Assembly (NCBI GenBank): GCA_963921425.1
Contig: OY992835.1
Location: 7,316,001-7,380,000 of the forward strand
From: Dryas octopetala
Taxonomy: Eukaryota > Streptophyta > Magnoliopsida > Rosales > Rosaceae
DNA length: 64,000 bases
Direction of reading: 5' to 3'
Position 1 is the first letter of the stretch. Every line of letters starts with the position of its first letter. The notes beneath the pieces were generated by a model. That model worked only from the letters and a program-made list of their open reading frames with translations. It made no database searches and was not told the DNA's origin. The position numbers and the translations under genes are program-made. Positions 48,740 through 60,400 of this stretch are shown here, piece by piece.

Positions 48740-50480
48740 TGAATGAGAGCAATACCAAAGACATGAAAGGACGCTTGGTAAGAAGACATGGCCTTGAGGT
48801 CTTGAAAAGGAAAGCTTTGCTAATCAAATATATATAATGTGTTTTGAAATCTAGGCACGACCGTTTGAAATATTGAGACACCGGTATCCTATAATTTCTA
48901 ATTAAAGAATATCCAATTAAAACACAATGAGTACGTAGAAGTGTAGAACAATTTTGTAATTTATTAGTAATATATATATATAGTCTAAAGTATGGAAAGC
49001 AAAAACAACCAAACAAGCAAGAAAATTCATAGGTGAATCTTTGAAAAAGCTTTTCGTATGGGGAAATAAAATGAAGCATATGAGAAGATAAACAATTAAT
49101 AATATAAATAACACACTGAAAAACATCAACCCAAAATGTTGAAGGAATAACATGTTTTAACCACATGTCCATCCTTGTGTTTAGCTAATAACCTGTTTTG
49201 ATTGGGATGTTTTGGACATGAGTATCAAATTATGATATCATTATCGCTTGAGAATTTTCGAAAGCGGTGACTAGTGTAATCACCACATTCCTTAATGTGT
49301 AATGTTTTAATTTTACAAGACAAAAGATGTAAAATTAACAAACAAATTAAACACCTCAAACTTTAAGCGAAGAGGAAATAACCAAGTGTACATTGAAAAG
49401 TCATCAATGAAAATTATATAATACTTAAAACTAGTGTTGATAAAATAGGAGTCCATAAATCCGAATGAATCAATTCTAAAGGACAATTAGAAATTGATGA
49501 TAACAGTTGAAAAGGCAGCCTATGGCTCTTGCTGAATGGGAAAGAATTACGAACAAAAAGAAAATCTAAAGGCCTGTTTGGTATTCTATTCAAAAACTAT
49601 TTTTTTTTTCAAAACCAAAAAAACAAGTTTTAGTCAAGAAAACGTGTTTGGTAGACCATTTTCAAAAAACAGTTTTTAGAAAAAAAATTCAAAAACATGC
49701 CTTTTTAAAAAAATGATAAAACATCGTTTTTCTAATTTTTTTTTTTACACTTCCTTCTTTCTTAGCTGTCATCATTTTTAAAATTTAAAATTGTTTTCAA
49801 ATTTCATACCAAACAAGTTTTCAAATTTTGAAAACTCACATTTAAAAAAAAAAATCTTAATTTTTGAAAATCAAATTTGAGTAGGATACCAAACGGGCCC
49901 TAAGGTTTTCAGAAACTAATTAATAACTTATTTGATGAAACGCTTTTAGACAAAATTTAAGTAGACATATGTTCGAACGAAAATGCCAAATGGAAGACAA
50001 TGCACTAACATCGAGGAAATCAATCAAACTATGAGAAGAAGATGACAAAGGCTAAGAAAAAAAGTGGATAAGGGCCATTCTCACATCTCTCGCAAAAAAG
50101 CATCATCCATGTCCTTAGGTCCTTCAGAAGCAAAGAAGTAGGGTAAAAAATAAATTAAATAAATTATCAAATGAAAATTGGTGAACATACAATAAGCTAG
50201 CTATCAGATGCAATGGGATGATAGTGAATATCATTTAAAGGAAAAAAGTTATCATACAAAGAAACAAAAGAAGAGCCCACATGAGAATGTGCAAACATTA
50301 TTTGTTACATATACCATGATTAGCAATATCCAAAAGATAAAAGATAATATGTGTTGTGGCACCACTATCAGTAATCCAAGAAGTAGGATCATAAAGAAAA
50401 CTCTGAACAACCATAGCTTAAAGTTTCTTGGTAGGAACTCTGTCTTGATAAGCTAAATAACATATTGACTAAAGTAACAC
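48740..50480 (-). mobile_element. Degenerate Ty1/copia retrotransposon (protease to integrase)
   Basis: Minus strand. At about 50357-50380 the protease site reads SWITDSGATTH. At about 49120-49215 a frame reads SCPKHPNQNRLLAKHKDGHV, and 48720-49172 gives STFWVDVFQCVIYIINCLSS, FISPYEKLFQR and FGCFCFPYFR, the classical end of copia integrase. Frameshifts and stops break it throughout. A Tourist-like MITE interrupts it at 49570-49900. No LTR was identified. Confidence 0.82.
49567..49903. mobile_element. Tourist-like (PIF/Harbinger) MITE, 331 bp, TSD TAA
   Basis: Ends AGGCCTGTTTGGTATTC and, reversed, GGGCCCGTTTGGTATCC are typical of Tourist elements. TAA flanks both sides (49567-49569, 49901-49903). 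The interior is A/T-rich with long imperfect inverted repeats. It lies within the older copia remnant. Confidence 0.88.
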
Positions 50481-50555
50481 TGGAGACGTAGCTTATTAAG
50501 AAACATGCAAAAGAACACAATCATAGAAAATAGTTCTCAAACAGACATTTATCAT

Positions 50556-52717
50556 TGTAATGAACCGAGTGATTATTTAATCAAATTATGATATTCGATT
50601 ATGCCAAGTAGGGTAACACATCAAGCAAAACAAGAATTTACATGAAATTCTAAAGTATGCACTAGTTCAATATGATTAATTAACAGTACACAAAATAACT
50701 CTTTTATTAATCCGGTTATTGAGTGTCTTCACCAATTCTCTTTACTTCTCACATTCCAAAACAAGGTATGTACCGAAGACACTTGCCCTGAAAATACTTG
50801 AGACCTCAACACCCATTGTGAGTGTGTTAACATCTCAAGTACTTCCAAAACAAGTACAATGTACATAGCAATTCACACATTGGCCAAAATGCCCAACAAG
50901 TTAACAATGAGAAAGTAACTCGATGTTAAACCAAGCACACGATCCGATGGGTCGGATCAGGCACACAATTATGCAATAAATCTCATTCAAGTATATAGGC
51001 ATTCTCAACAAATCATATGAGTCAAGAGATCAATGATTCACCCACCTAAATTCCGAGAAATGCTCCGTTTAACTCATATAACACCACCATCACATTAGAT
51101 TGACCGTCTAAGCGTACGGTTCCTCGAGGGTCACGTAAAATGATCCTTTTGCCCTTACAAACAAACAAGAGCAAAAGAATTAGAGAAATATGAATCTGAG
51201 TTCCAACTTTGGAAGTGAAGCAATAAGGACGAGTTGGGTGGACTCTAACCTTTATCGAGAATACCCGATCAACGTTCTGGATCGGTCTTTCGTTCGAGAA
51301 TCGAAATAGTCATTCACATTGATCGAACAAGAAGGAACAAAGCTCCATGAATACCTATAATAAATATAGGAGTCATCTTTGAGAGTTGAAAGCCAACGAC
51401 ACAAGTTTTGAAGAAAAAGAGTAAAATGACCAAAATGCCCTCGAGTCAAACTGAGGACCTAGAGCTTACTCTCCAAAAACATTGGTAAACTGGAATTGAC
51501 TCGAAGCATGAATAAATTAGATTGTTATCTAAATTTGACCAAATTTTTGATAACCGACAGTAGGAGTCTCAGGGAAAATATGTGAAATGACCAAACTACC
51601 CTTATGACCTAATCGAAGGTCTAGGGTTTAATCAAACGTTAATCCTTGAGTAAGTTGACTTGATTTCGACAAAACAACATGGTTTCACTTATCTGTAGAA
51701 TATCAAATTAGGTTTTCGAGTTTGACAACTGGAATGGCATCGGAATAAGGATTTCTGAGCTGACATGACCTGTTCAAGAACAACAACCATTCACAAATGG
51801 TACATAGTTCACAAATAGTAAGAATATAGCCATAGAATGGTTGTAACGAGCAGCGACAACCACAAACGGTGGCTGCCAGACACAGATTCAACCTATGAAG
51901 CTCAGTATGTAGCTTTCCAAGGTCACAAAACAATACCAACAGACCCAACATGCAAAGAAGAAAGCACAATAATAGAAACAGAGTTATCAACACCACCACA
52001 CGCGAAGTTGCCGAAAATCAGCAGTAGAAGGTCGCAACTGCTGAGCTTCGATCCGCCACCTACGACGGTCAGACTGATGATCCAAGACCACCATTGAGCC
52101 CAGCTTGATGAAAGGAAGAAGGTAGTACTAATGGGGACTCACGACACCGCCTAAAAATAAGGGTCGACAGCGAAGGCCGTCGGCTTCTCTTGCTTTGAAA
52201 CGCCATCATCAGCGATCATTGGGAAAGAGAATGACAAAGGGAGAGAGAGAAGAAGAAGGTGAAGCTTTTGGTGGTGTTGTCGTCGGCCACTCCGGCAGGA
52301 TGACGAGAATCTGATTGGAGAGGGAAAGGGAGAGGTCGCTAGGAGAGAGAAAATGGGAGAGAAAAAGTAACAAGCCTGGGGAGAGAAAATGAGAAATGGG
52401 CTGGGTTTTGGGCTTTTAAGTTTCAAAACATAATTTGCAAAATTACAAAACTACGCTTTGATAAAAACGTCTGTAACTGTTAAACTGTAACTCTGATTCA
52501 CACACCCTTCACGTTTACACGCTCATAGAGTCGAGCACTACGTAACTAGACCAAGATTGGGTTTGAAAACAAATTATTTCTCTTGATCAACAAAATGGTC
52601 AAACAATGAAACAATTTGTAAATACCAAAAATAATTTTTGGTGGAGATAAATAGGAAGAAACTTTATGAAAATTCCCAATTCTCAAATAAAATTTGTAAA
52701 AATTTTGGGGTATCACA
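50556..52717. mobile_element. LTR-like large element, no coding content
   Basis: Starts TGTAATGAACCGAGTG and ends GGGGTATCACA, both LTR-like (TG...CA). Reversed, it begins TGTGATACCCC, a common plant LTR start. The interior has GAGAGAAAATGGGAGAG blocks (52220-52390) and ACTGTTAAACTGTAACTC, as in the probable solo LTR at 14352. The flanks (ATCAT and TCTTC) do not form a TSD, so the ends are provisional. No gag or pol frame. Confidence 0.45.
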
Positions 52718-53710
52718 TCTTCATCCCCAAAAAATCGTGCCAATAAACCGACTATCAAGGGCCTTATAATCCCTCCAAACAAGAATGAGAGATAGGGTTG
52801 TGTAAGTGTGGCCTCGACTTGAACGCAACACTATGCCAATATTGTTTGAGCTATGACAAGAATGAATCAAATTGGAGCTTGTATAAGTGCTACGAGGACG
52901 ACGAACCAAAATGGAGTTATTGTGATTTTTTGTCTAAGTTTGGACAATGAGGTCTTGGTTCGTCACCTTAGTGGTCATAAGTCTCATGAGTACAAGTCTG
53001 ATTCTGCAGACAAGGTCATTTGCAAGTGTATCAAGGTATGCCCTGCCGGTACTCCATGCGAAGATTATGAATTTGACAAATTGGTGGAAGATTGGGTAAA
53101 TGGAAAGTTCAACCTCATTGAACCTAGACACCCAGATTGGCACCCACTGCATAAAAACCACTGTTGTTCATATTGTTGTTGTTTTCAGCTCCATGGTTGT
53201 TGTTGTCCTTGTTGTTGTTCATGTTGTTGTTGTTATTATTAACTCCTTTATGTTGTTTTCTTTATGTAGTTGTCATTTCATTTAATGTGTAATTTATTTA
53301 TCAAATTTCTCGTGCATTTGATCAAGAGAAAAAAAAATAATTTATGTGGCTTCAAATAATTAATATGTTAATATATTTAATATTGGACTCTTTTTAAAGA
53401 TTTTATTAAAAAAAGGATAGTGATATAATTTTCATAAATAATTACATTATAAATTATAAATTATAAATTAATGACAACTTAATCAAAATTAGGCCTATTT
53501 TAATTTGGTACAACAATCAATAATACTTTTTAGTTATCACTCTTAGCACCACTACAAATACAACACATATAATAATCACTTTCAGCACTATTCAGATAGG
53601 AATCAAGTTACTTTCACACTCAAAATCAAAATCAAAATTAAAATAAAGTCATTGGTGTGGAAGGCCTAATAGTTCGATTGAAAAAAAAAAAAACAGTAAA
53701 AATAAAAGAA
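52718..53710. other. Intergenic with a TTG/TGT microsatellite
   Basis: A 129-codon frame at 52853-53242 ends in a Cys-rich tail produced by a (TTG)n/(TGT)n repeat (53163-53240). Its middle (CIKVCPAGTPCEDYEF) does not match a family I know and has no splice or start support. The rest is AT-rich. Confidence 0.4.
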
Positions 53711-54116
53711 TAATGGGGAGAGGAATGCTATCCACCTTCTCGACCGACCTTCTGCTTTATTATTCTCATTCTACAGTATAAATTCATGATCATAATTGTT
53801 CATTTTTAGATCAAACTATGAAGATCATCTATACCAAAAAAATCAACCAAATCGGAAATTGTTTGGTTATGTAATTGTGATAAAATAAACAGACGGTTTT
53901 GGTAACAATTTGATTCACCGTTTTTTTATTTAATAACAGTTACATAACCAAACAATTTTTTATTTAATTAATATTTTGCAAAGATGATTTTCAAATAATT
54001 ATCTAAAAAATGAACGGTTCTGATCATTAAAATACATTGTAAAATGAGAATAATAAAGGAGAATGTCGGTGAAAAAGGTGAATTGGAGAAGATGGATAAC
54101 ATTCCCTTGATGGGGA
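53711..54116. mobile_element. Long-TIR Mutator-like MITE, about 388 bp, 9-bp TSD with one mismatch
   Basis: TAATGGGGA (53711-53719) and TGATGGGGA (54108-54116) flank it. Arms: GAATGCTATCCACCTTCTC ... TTTATTATTCTCATTCTACA, matched by the complement of TGTAAAATGAGAATAATAAA ... GGATAACATTCCC. About 110 bases of imperfect TIR. Confidence 0.85.
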
Positions 54117-54372
54117 ATTTGCCGTTGAACACTACTGGATAGAGAGAGAGAGAGAAAGAGAGAGAACAAGATACGTCATATTAACAGCCACGTCAGAAAA
54201 CACCGATGGCTTACATAAATCTGTTTTTCTAATTAGATCAAGAAGCGGTGCCAACCGTGCAAAGTAGTGACAAAAAAGTGTACGTGCCCAAAATGCCAAA
54301 ATTGCAGTTTCCCAAATTGCAAAATGTTCGACAAAAAAAAAAAAAAATCGAAATCGCAAAATAGATTCCCAA

Positions 54373-56667
54373 AGAGTGTTGTTATTTGCACACTCTTTTT
54401 TATTTTATTTTTGCACACATTTTTCTCATTTGTTCTTACTTCACACCCTCACACTCTTCCCACTATTAAATTTTCTCATACACACACCCTTCCCAATTAC
54501 TAAATTACCCTTAACTCACCAAATTTCTCATTTCACACTCCACCCTCAACCTCACCTCCTAACCAAAACTAGCAACACACACTCCATCTCTGACACCTCC
54601 CTTAGCCACCCCCACCGTAGGTAAGGTCGCTAACGACTCAACCCTTCCCTTCTCTCGATCTCCTTCCCTTTCTCTTCTTCCCTTTGTCTCTTCTCTCTTT
54701 CCCTTTTTCTCTTTCCATACACACCCCACCCCCTCCTTCCCTCGCTCCTCCCCTCACCCAACCTGTGCACATGCATGCAGAGCCGCCAATACTACGCTGA
54801 CCACCCAACCTACCCAGCTCGCCGAAGAAGAAAACTAAAAAAGAAAATATGCAGGTGGTTCGGCAGCCCAGTGCCGAAATCGGTAGTTTTGTTCGATAGG
54901 TAGCCGCCGAACCACTTGCAATTTTTTTTTTATTTGGATGTTCGGGGTGGCTGGGTTCTTGTCGCCGGGGTGGTCGCTGGGGTGTGTGGTCGCAGACAGA
55001 GACAGAGAAAGGGAGAGAGGAGAGAGAGAAGGGAGAGGGAGTGTGTATGGGGTGGCTGGGTTTAAAAGCCAGAGAAAGAAAAGGAGGGAGGAGATAAGGA
55101 AAAAGAGAGAGGGGCTTGGTGTGGGGGGAAGAAAAAAAAAATAATAAAAAGAAGAGAAAGGGTGGGGGGAAGAAGAAGAAGAAAAAAGAAGAGAGAAAAA
55201 GGGGGTGTGTACGAGGATGGGGTGTGTTGGGTGAGGGAAGGAGAAAGAGAAAGAAAGAGGGGAGGGGCTGGCTGGTCTTTTCCCTTTAAGTTTTTTGTTT
55301 TGTTTTTTAGTACTGCTATTTGTACATTTTTTTTTCTTTTTGCACACCCCTTATCACTTAATTAGTGATTTTACAAATTTACTCCATTGTCAAAAGACCC
55401 TAAAGTCCTCCCCAAGCCCAACATGCCCCACCCCAGACCTTACCTACTCCTTCTCAGAAAAAACTTACCTCCCCAATCACACACATATAAACAAACAGAG
55501 ACCATGAACACTCCCTTCTTTACTCTTATGAATTAAGCAAACAAGAAGAACAAAATAAAATTCCCTCTTCGACCATCCTCTTTCTCTCTTTCTCTGTCTT
55601 TTCTTATCTCCACCTGGGTTTCTTTTTCCCATTTTTCAATCCAAGATTCTCATATATTAAGGTGAGCCCAGGTTCAAATTTTTCTCTCACAATTTCTGGG
55701 TTTTATTTTTCCATTTGACTTCTAAGAGAGAATTTAGTTATGAATCGTAGTTGATTTTTATTGGTCTTTGTTCACTTTATTGAATACCCATTAGCGTGAG
55801 TGTTTCATTTTTAACTTTTCATCAATGATTTTGCTGATTGTTTTTCCATTTCACTGTATTGACGTAACCGTCGACAATTTGCTTGTTGCAATGAACAACC
55901 TTAATGAACTTGTCCCTAACCGAACACCTAGATTTCTCCAAATGTTGCAATAGAAATTTCACCATCGAAACTGTTGCAGAAACCGAGCAAGCAAATTCAG
56001 TGACAACGTTTTTGGTTGCAGAGAATTTGGAAGAAAAGAAGAAAAAGACGAAAATCAAAGAGAAACCTTAAAAAGACAAAATTTGTAGCTGATTCGGAAG
56101 TACAGTGCTGAACATCAAGGAAACCGTTCGGAAGTGGGTCATCGAACATTTTCAGTCATGTTCGGCAGGTGACAGTCGAATGAAGAGAAAAATTTCGGAA
56201 GTGCAGTGGCGAACGGCTTGCGACATTAACAATCCCCCACCCGAAAATTAATTCTAAACTCTAAAAAACTCACACTCCAAATCATCTCAAACGTACAAAA
56301 AATGTGTTAGGATGGGTGTTGGGGGTGAACCAAAGGACTATTGGCCTAGAGGTGGGTGTCAGGTGTGGTGTTGGGAGGGGAGAAGAGGGAGGAGGTGGTC
56401 GGGGTGAGGGAGGGCGTTGAGTGTGTTTTTTTTTTTGGTCTAAGTTGATGAGGTGTGTGGGATAAAATAGGAGTATTAGGGTAATTGAAGGGGTGTGCTA
56501 AAGAGAAATTTTAACTTTTAGAAAAAAATAAAAGGTGTGTAGGAGAAAAAAATATGCAAAAAGAAAAAAAAATATACAAATAGCAACATTCTTTTTTTTT
56601 TTTTTAAGAATGGTGTGCAAAAAGTTAAAAAAAAAAAAAGTGTGCAAATTAAAAGCACTCATCCCAA
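54373..56667. mobile_element. Non-autonomous element, TTTTTGCACAC-end family, copy 2 (outer, interrupted)
   Basis: The left end GAGTGTTGTTATTTGCACACT and the reversed right end GAGTGCTTTTAATTTGCACACT match. The interior shows CT-rich blocks, a hairpin-prone TTCGGCAGCC ... GCCGCCGAACC cluster (54856-54917) and GA/G-rich blocks (55000-55270). A second family member (55308-56595) lies near its right end. All open frames here are low-complexity. Confidence 0.6.
55308..56595. mobile_element. Non-autonomous element, TTTTTGCACAC-end family, copy 3 (nested)
   Basis: The left end TGCTATTTGTACATTTTTTT...CTTTTTGCACACC and the reversed right end TGCTATTTGTATATTTTTTT...CTTTTTGCATA agree over about 35 bases. 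The interior has a TTCGGAAGT/CGAACATT cluster (56092-56215). Insertion was into the T-rich end of the outer element; the TSD cannot be read in homopolymer T. Confidence 0.65.
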
Positions 56668-56689
56668 ATTTGCATGTCCAAATCGTAAA

Positions 56690-57474
56690 ACATATATAAC
56701 CAAAAAAATGAAAAAATGAAAATGAAAATCAAAATAAAAAAGAAAAACACGGGGCAAACGCAAGGAAAAAGCTCCTTCTTCAAGTCAAGAGGGTCTTTGA
56801 TTTTTCTGTGGAATTAAATAAAAAAACATAAAAAAAATCCCAGATTCCAGTCTTTCCCAATTCCCTCTCAGCCTCAGGTACGCCAATTTCTTATTTCGTT
56901 TATTCCTATCGGTTTGATTCCCTCAATGTATATAAACCCTAGATCCTTTTTCTTCATTGCATTCACAGCTCAATTTACAATTGGCAATTCTTTTGTGTCT
57001 TAGATTTTGAACTTCTGGGTGCAAGAGCGGATATCTAACAAGTAGGAAGCTTCAGTTGTGAAAAAGATCGGGGCCCAGTAACGTTTTTCGCTCAATTTCA
57101 TTCCGAAAGGTGAAACCTTGGGCTTTCTTGAATCGACTTCTTCTCACTGTGCGGTGGATTGTCTTTTAATTTTCATTTCATTGGGGTTTAGGAGGTTTTT
57201 GTTTATCAAAAGCCTCCTATCTGTTTATTCGTTCTCCAAAATCTGTGTGTGTTCTAATAAGATCCATGCCTGCCTCTACTTATCACACTGTTTTTTACCA
57301 TCTTTCAATCCAATTCATATGAATAACTCGTTCAATTTGCCTTCAAACTTGAAGCCTCCACTTTCTACAACTGGGTTTCGATATAATTTGCTTATGTCTC
57401 TCCATTAATTTGAATTCTGGATCCTGGGTTATTGAGCTTCTTTTGGTTTTCAATAGAGAAAGTTTCGAATTTCA
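56690..57474 (+). promoter_or_regulatory. Promoter and 5' UTR of the SEC23 gene, with probable UTR intron
   Basis: A pyrimidine-rich leader (CCAGTCTTTCCCAATTCCC) ends in a possible donor, CTCAG|GTACGC at 56878. A possible acceptor TTTTCAATAG ends at 57456, 18 bases before the ATG. This would give a ~580-base 5' UTR intron, as is common in plant housekeeping genes. The TSS cannot be fixed from sequence. Confidence 0.45.
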
Positions 57475-60400
57475 ATGTCTAATCCGCCGCAGCCTTCCCT
57501 TGGATACTCTGTCACTATCGCTCCGTCAAAGCCAGACACACCAGCTCCTGACCCTGAGAAAATTCCCATTCCTCCTCCACCTTTGATTGCACCTGGAGCA
57601 CCCAGATTTCCTCCTCCCAAGTTTCAACAAGATCAACTTCCTTCTCCCTCAATGAAAACCCCAAATGCACCATCACCAGCTAATGGGTTGAAAACTGGCA
57701 GCCCTATTCCTCATTTGAGTACTCCCCCGGGACCTCCTGTCTTTACTTCCCCTGTCCGACCTGCTGCTTTGCCTTTTCGTGCTTCACCTACAACTCCTCA
57801 GCCGGTTGCTTTCTCTTCGGGCTCATCTTTGCCAACATCTTCGCCTCCTCCGAATTTTTCAAATGGCTCACTTGAATTGCAGCACCAACTTTCCAACTTT
57901 ACAGAGGACGATGCAGTGCCTGTTGGAGAATCACCCTATGTTCTATTCTCAGCTCATAAGGTATCTTTCTTCTCTTTGGTTTTCAACCTTTATAATTTTT
58001 GCAATCTGTTTGTTGAGTTTATGCAGTATTTTTTGGATGATAAGGGATGTACAGTGTTTTGGATAATGGTATATGTATTTTGAGTTGATTATTTCCCTTC
58101 ACTTATGAACTGCCTCTAGATCTCACCAAACACACACATGCAAGCACACACACATGGACACACACGCACACAGACACTTGTTATATAGGTATGTAAGAAT
58201 ATACTAGATTTTTTGTTTGTTCAATTTAATTTACATGTATTGTTTAGCTTATTTTTCCAATCTTTTATGCTGGAAGAATAGTCCTTTTTTTCCTACATAA
58301 TTAAAAATTTACTTGAACCTTTCTCCTCTCTGTTGTTTTTATATAGGTGTTGAAACAGAAGAAACAAGCAAATGTACCCAGTTTGGGTTTTGGGGCATTG
58401 GTTTCACCTGGGAGGGAGATTTCACCAGGTCCTCAGATAATACAACGTGATCCTCATCGCTGCCACAGTTGTGGAGCTTATGCAAATATCTACTGCAACA
58501 TCTTACTAGGCTCTGGTCAGTGGCAGTGTGTAATTTGCCGAGAACTAAATGGAAGTGAGGGAGAATACATTGCTTCCAACAAAGAAGATCTTTGCAATTT
58601 CCCAGAGTTGTCATCTCCCATGGTTGATTATGTTCAAACTGGGAACAACAGACCCGGTTTTATTCCAGTTTCCGATTCAAGAATGTCTGCACCCATTGTT
58701 CTTGTCATAGACGAGTGTTTAGACGAACCACATCTATGGCATTTACAGAGCTCCTTGCATGCGTTTGCCGATTCACTTCCCCCAACAACCAGAATTGGAA
58801 TAATACTGTATGGCCGCACAGTATCAGTTTATGATTTTTCAGAGGAATCAGTTGCATCTGCCGATGTGCTTCCAGGCGACAAATCACCATGTCAGGAGTC
58901 CTTGAAGGCATTGATATATGGAACTGGTATATACTTGTCTCCAATGCATGCTTCAGTGGCTGTGGCACATGCCATATTCTCATCATTAAGGCCATACAAA
59001 TTGAACATTCCAGAAGCTTCTAGAGATCGGTGCCTGGGTACGGCAGTTGAGGTTGCTCTTGCTATAATTCAAGGGCCATCAGGAGAACTGTCTCGAGGGG
59101 TAATTAAAAGGTCAGGAGGCAATAGCAGAATCATTGTTTGTGCTGGTGGTCCTAATACATATGGTCCCGGATCTGTTCCTCATTCTTTCAGTCACCCAAA
59201 TTATCCTCATATGGAAAAGACTGCATTGAAATGGATGGAGCATCTGGGTCAAGAGGCACACCGACACAATACAGTTGTTGATATTTTATGTGCTGGGACG
59301 TGCCCTGCAAGAGTTCCTGTTTTGCAGCCTCTTGCAAAAGCTTCTGGGGGTGTTTTTGTTCTCCATGACGACTTTGGGGAAGCCTTTGGTGTGAACTTGC
59401 AAAGGGCATCTACCAGGGCGGCAGGCTCCCGTGGGTTCTTGGCAATACGCTGTTCTGATGATATTCTCATAACGCAAGTTGTGGGTCCTGGTGAGGAGGC
59501 ACATATAGACACTCATGAAACCTTCAAAAATGACACTTCTCTTTACATACAAATGCTTAGTGTTGAAGAGACACAGAGCTTCTCAATCTCCTTGGAAAAT
59601 AAGAGGGACATTAGGATTGAGTATGTGTATTTCCAGTTTACAATTCAGTATTTAAATGTGTATCAAGCTGATATATCAAGAGTAATTACTGTTAGATTGC
59701 CAACAGTTGATAGCGTTCCAGCATATCTTGCAAGTGTTCAAGATGAAGTGGCAGCAGTTCTTATAGCGAAGAGGACCCTCTTGCGAGCCAAAAACTATTC
59801 TGATGCAGTTGATATGCAAGCAACAGTAGATGAAAGAATAAAAGACATTGCTCTAAAATTTGGGTCTCAAGTAACAAAATCAAAGCTTTATCGGTTTCCA
59901 AAGGAAATCTCTTTATTGCCGGAGCTCCTGTTTCATCTTAGAAGGGGCCCACTTTTGGGAAGCATTGTTGGCCATGAAGATGAGAGGTCCGTATTGCGGA
60001 ACTTGTTTTTGAATGCATCCTTTGATCTGTCACTCCGAATGGTAGCACCTCGTTGTCTAATGCATCGGGAAGGGGGAACATTTGAGGAACTACCTGCTTA
60101 TGACCTTGCTATGCAGTCCGATGCAGCAGTTGTTCTTGACCACGGCACAGATGTCTTCATTTGGTTGGTATGTCCTTTAGCTCAAATGCTTGCCATATTT
60201 ATTTATTTTGCCTGTATGCCATTTATTTAGTGTGGCATCTGTTTTTCTTTTTTTCTTTTTTCTTTTGGGGGAGGGGGGTAGTTGATAGTTGGTTCAACAT
60301 TTTTTCTTGTATTTTAACTTACTTTGATCCACCTTATAGATATAATGATATATTAGCAGTACCGTGCAGTCGACATGAAATAAGAAATCCTTTGTAGCTT

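Noticed and set aside
52853-53242. 129-codon frame with Cys-rich tail
   Set aside because: The Cys run is an out-of-frame (TTG)n microsatellite; there is no homology I recognise and no promoter or splice support.
54835-55365. Pro/Ser-rich 170-codon minus frame and Arg/Glu plus frames
   Set aside because: Low-complexity interior of the nested TE pair.
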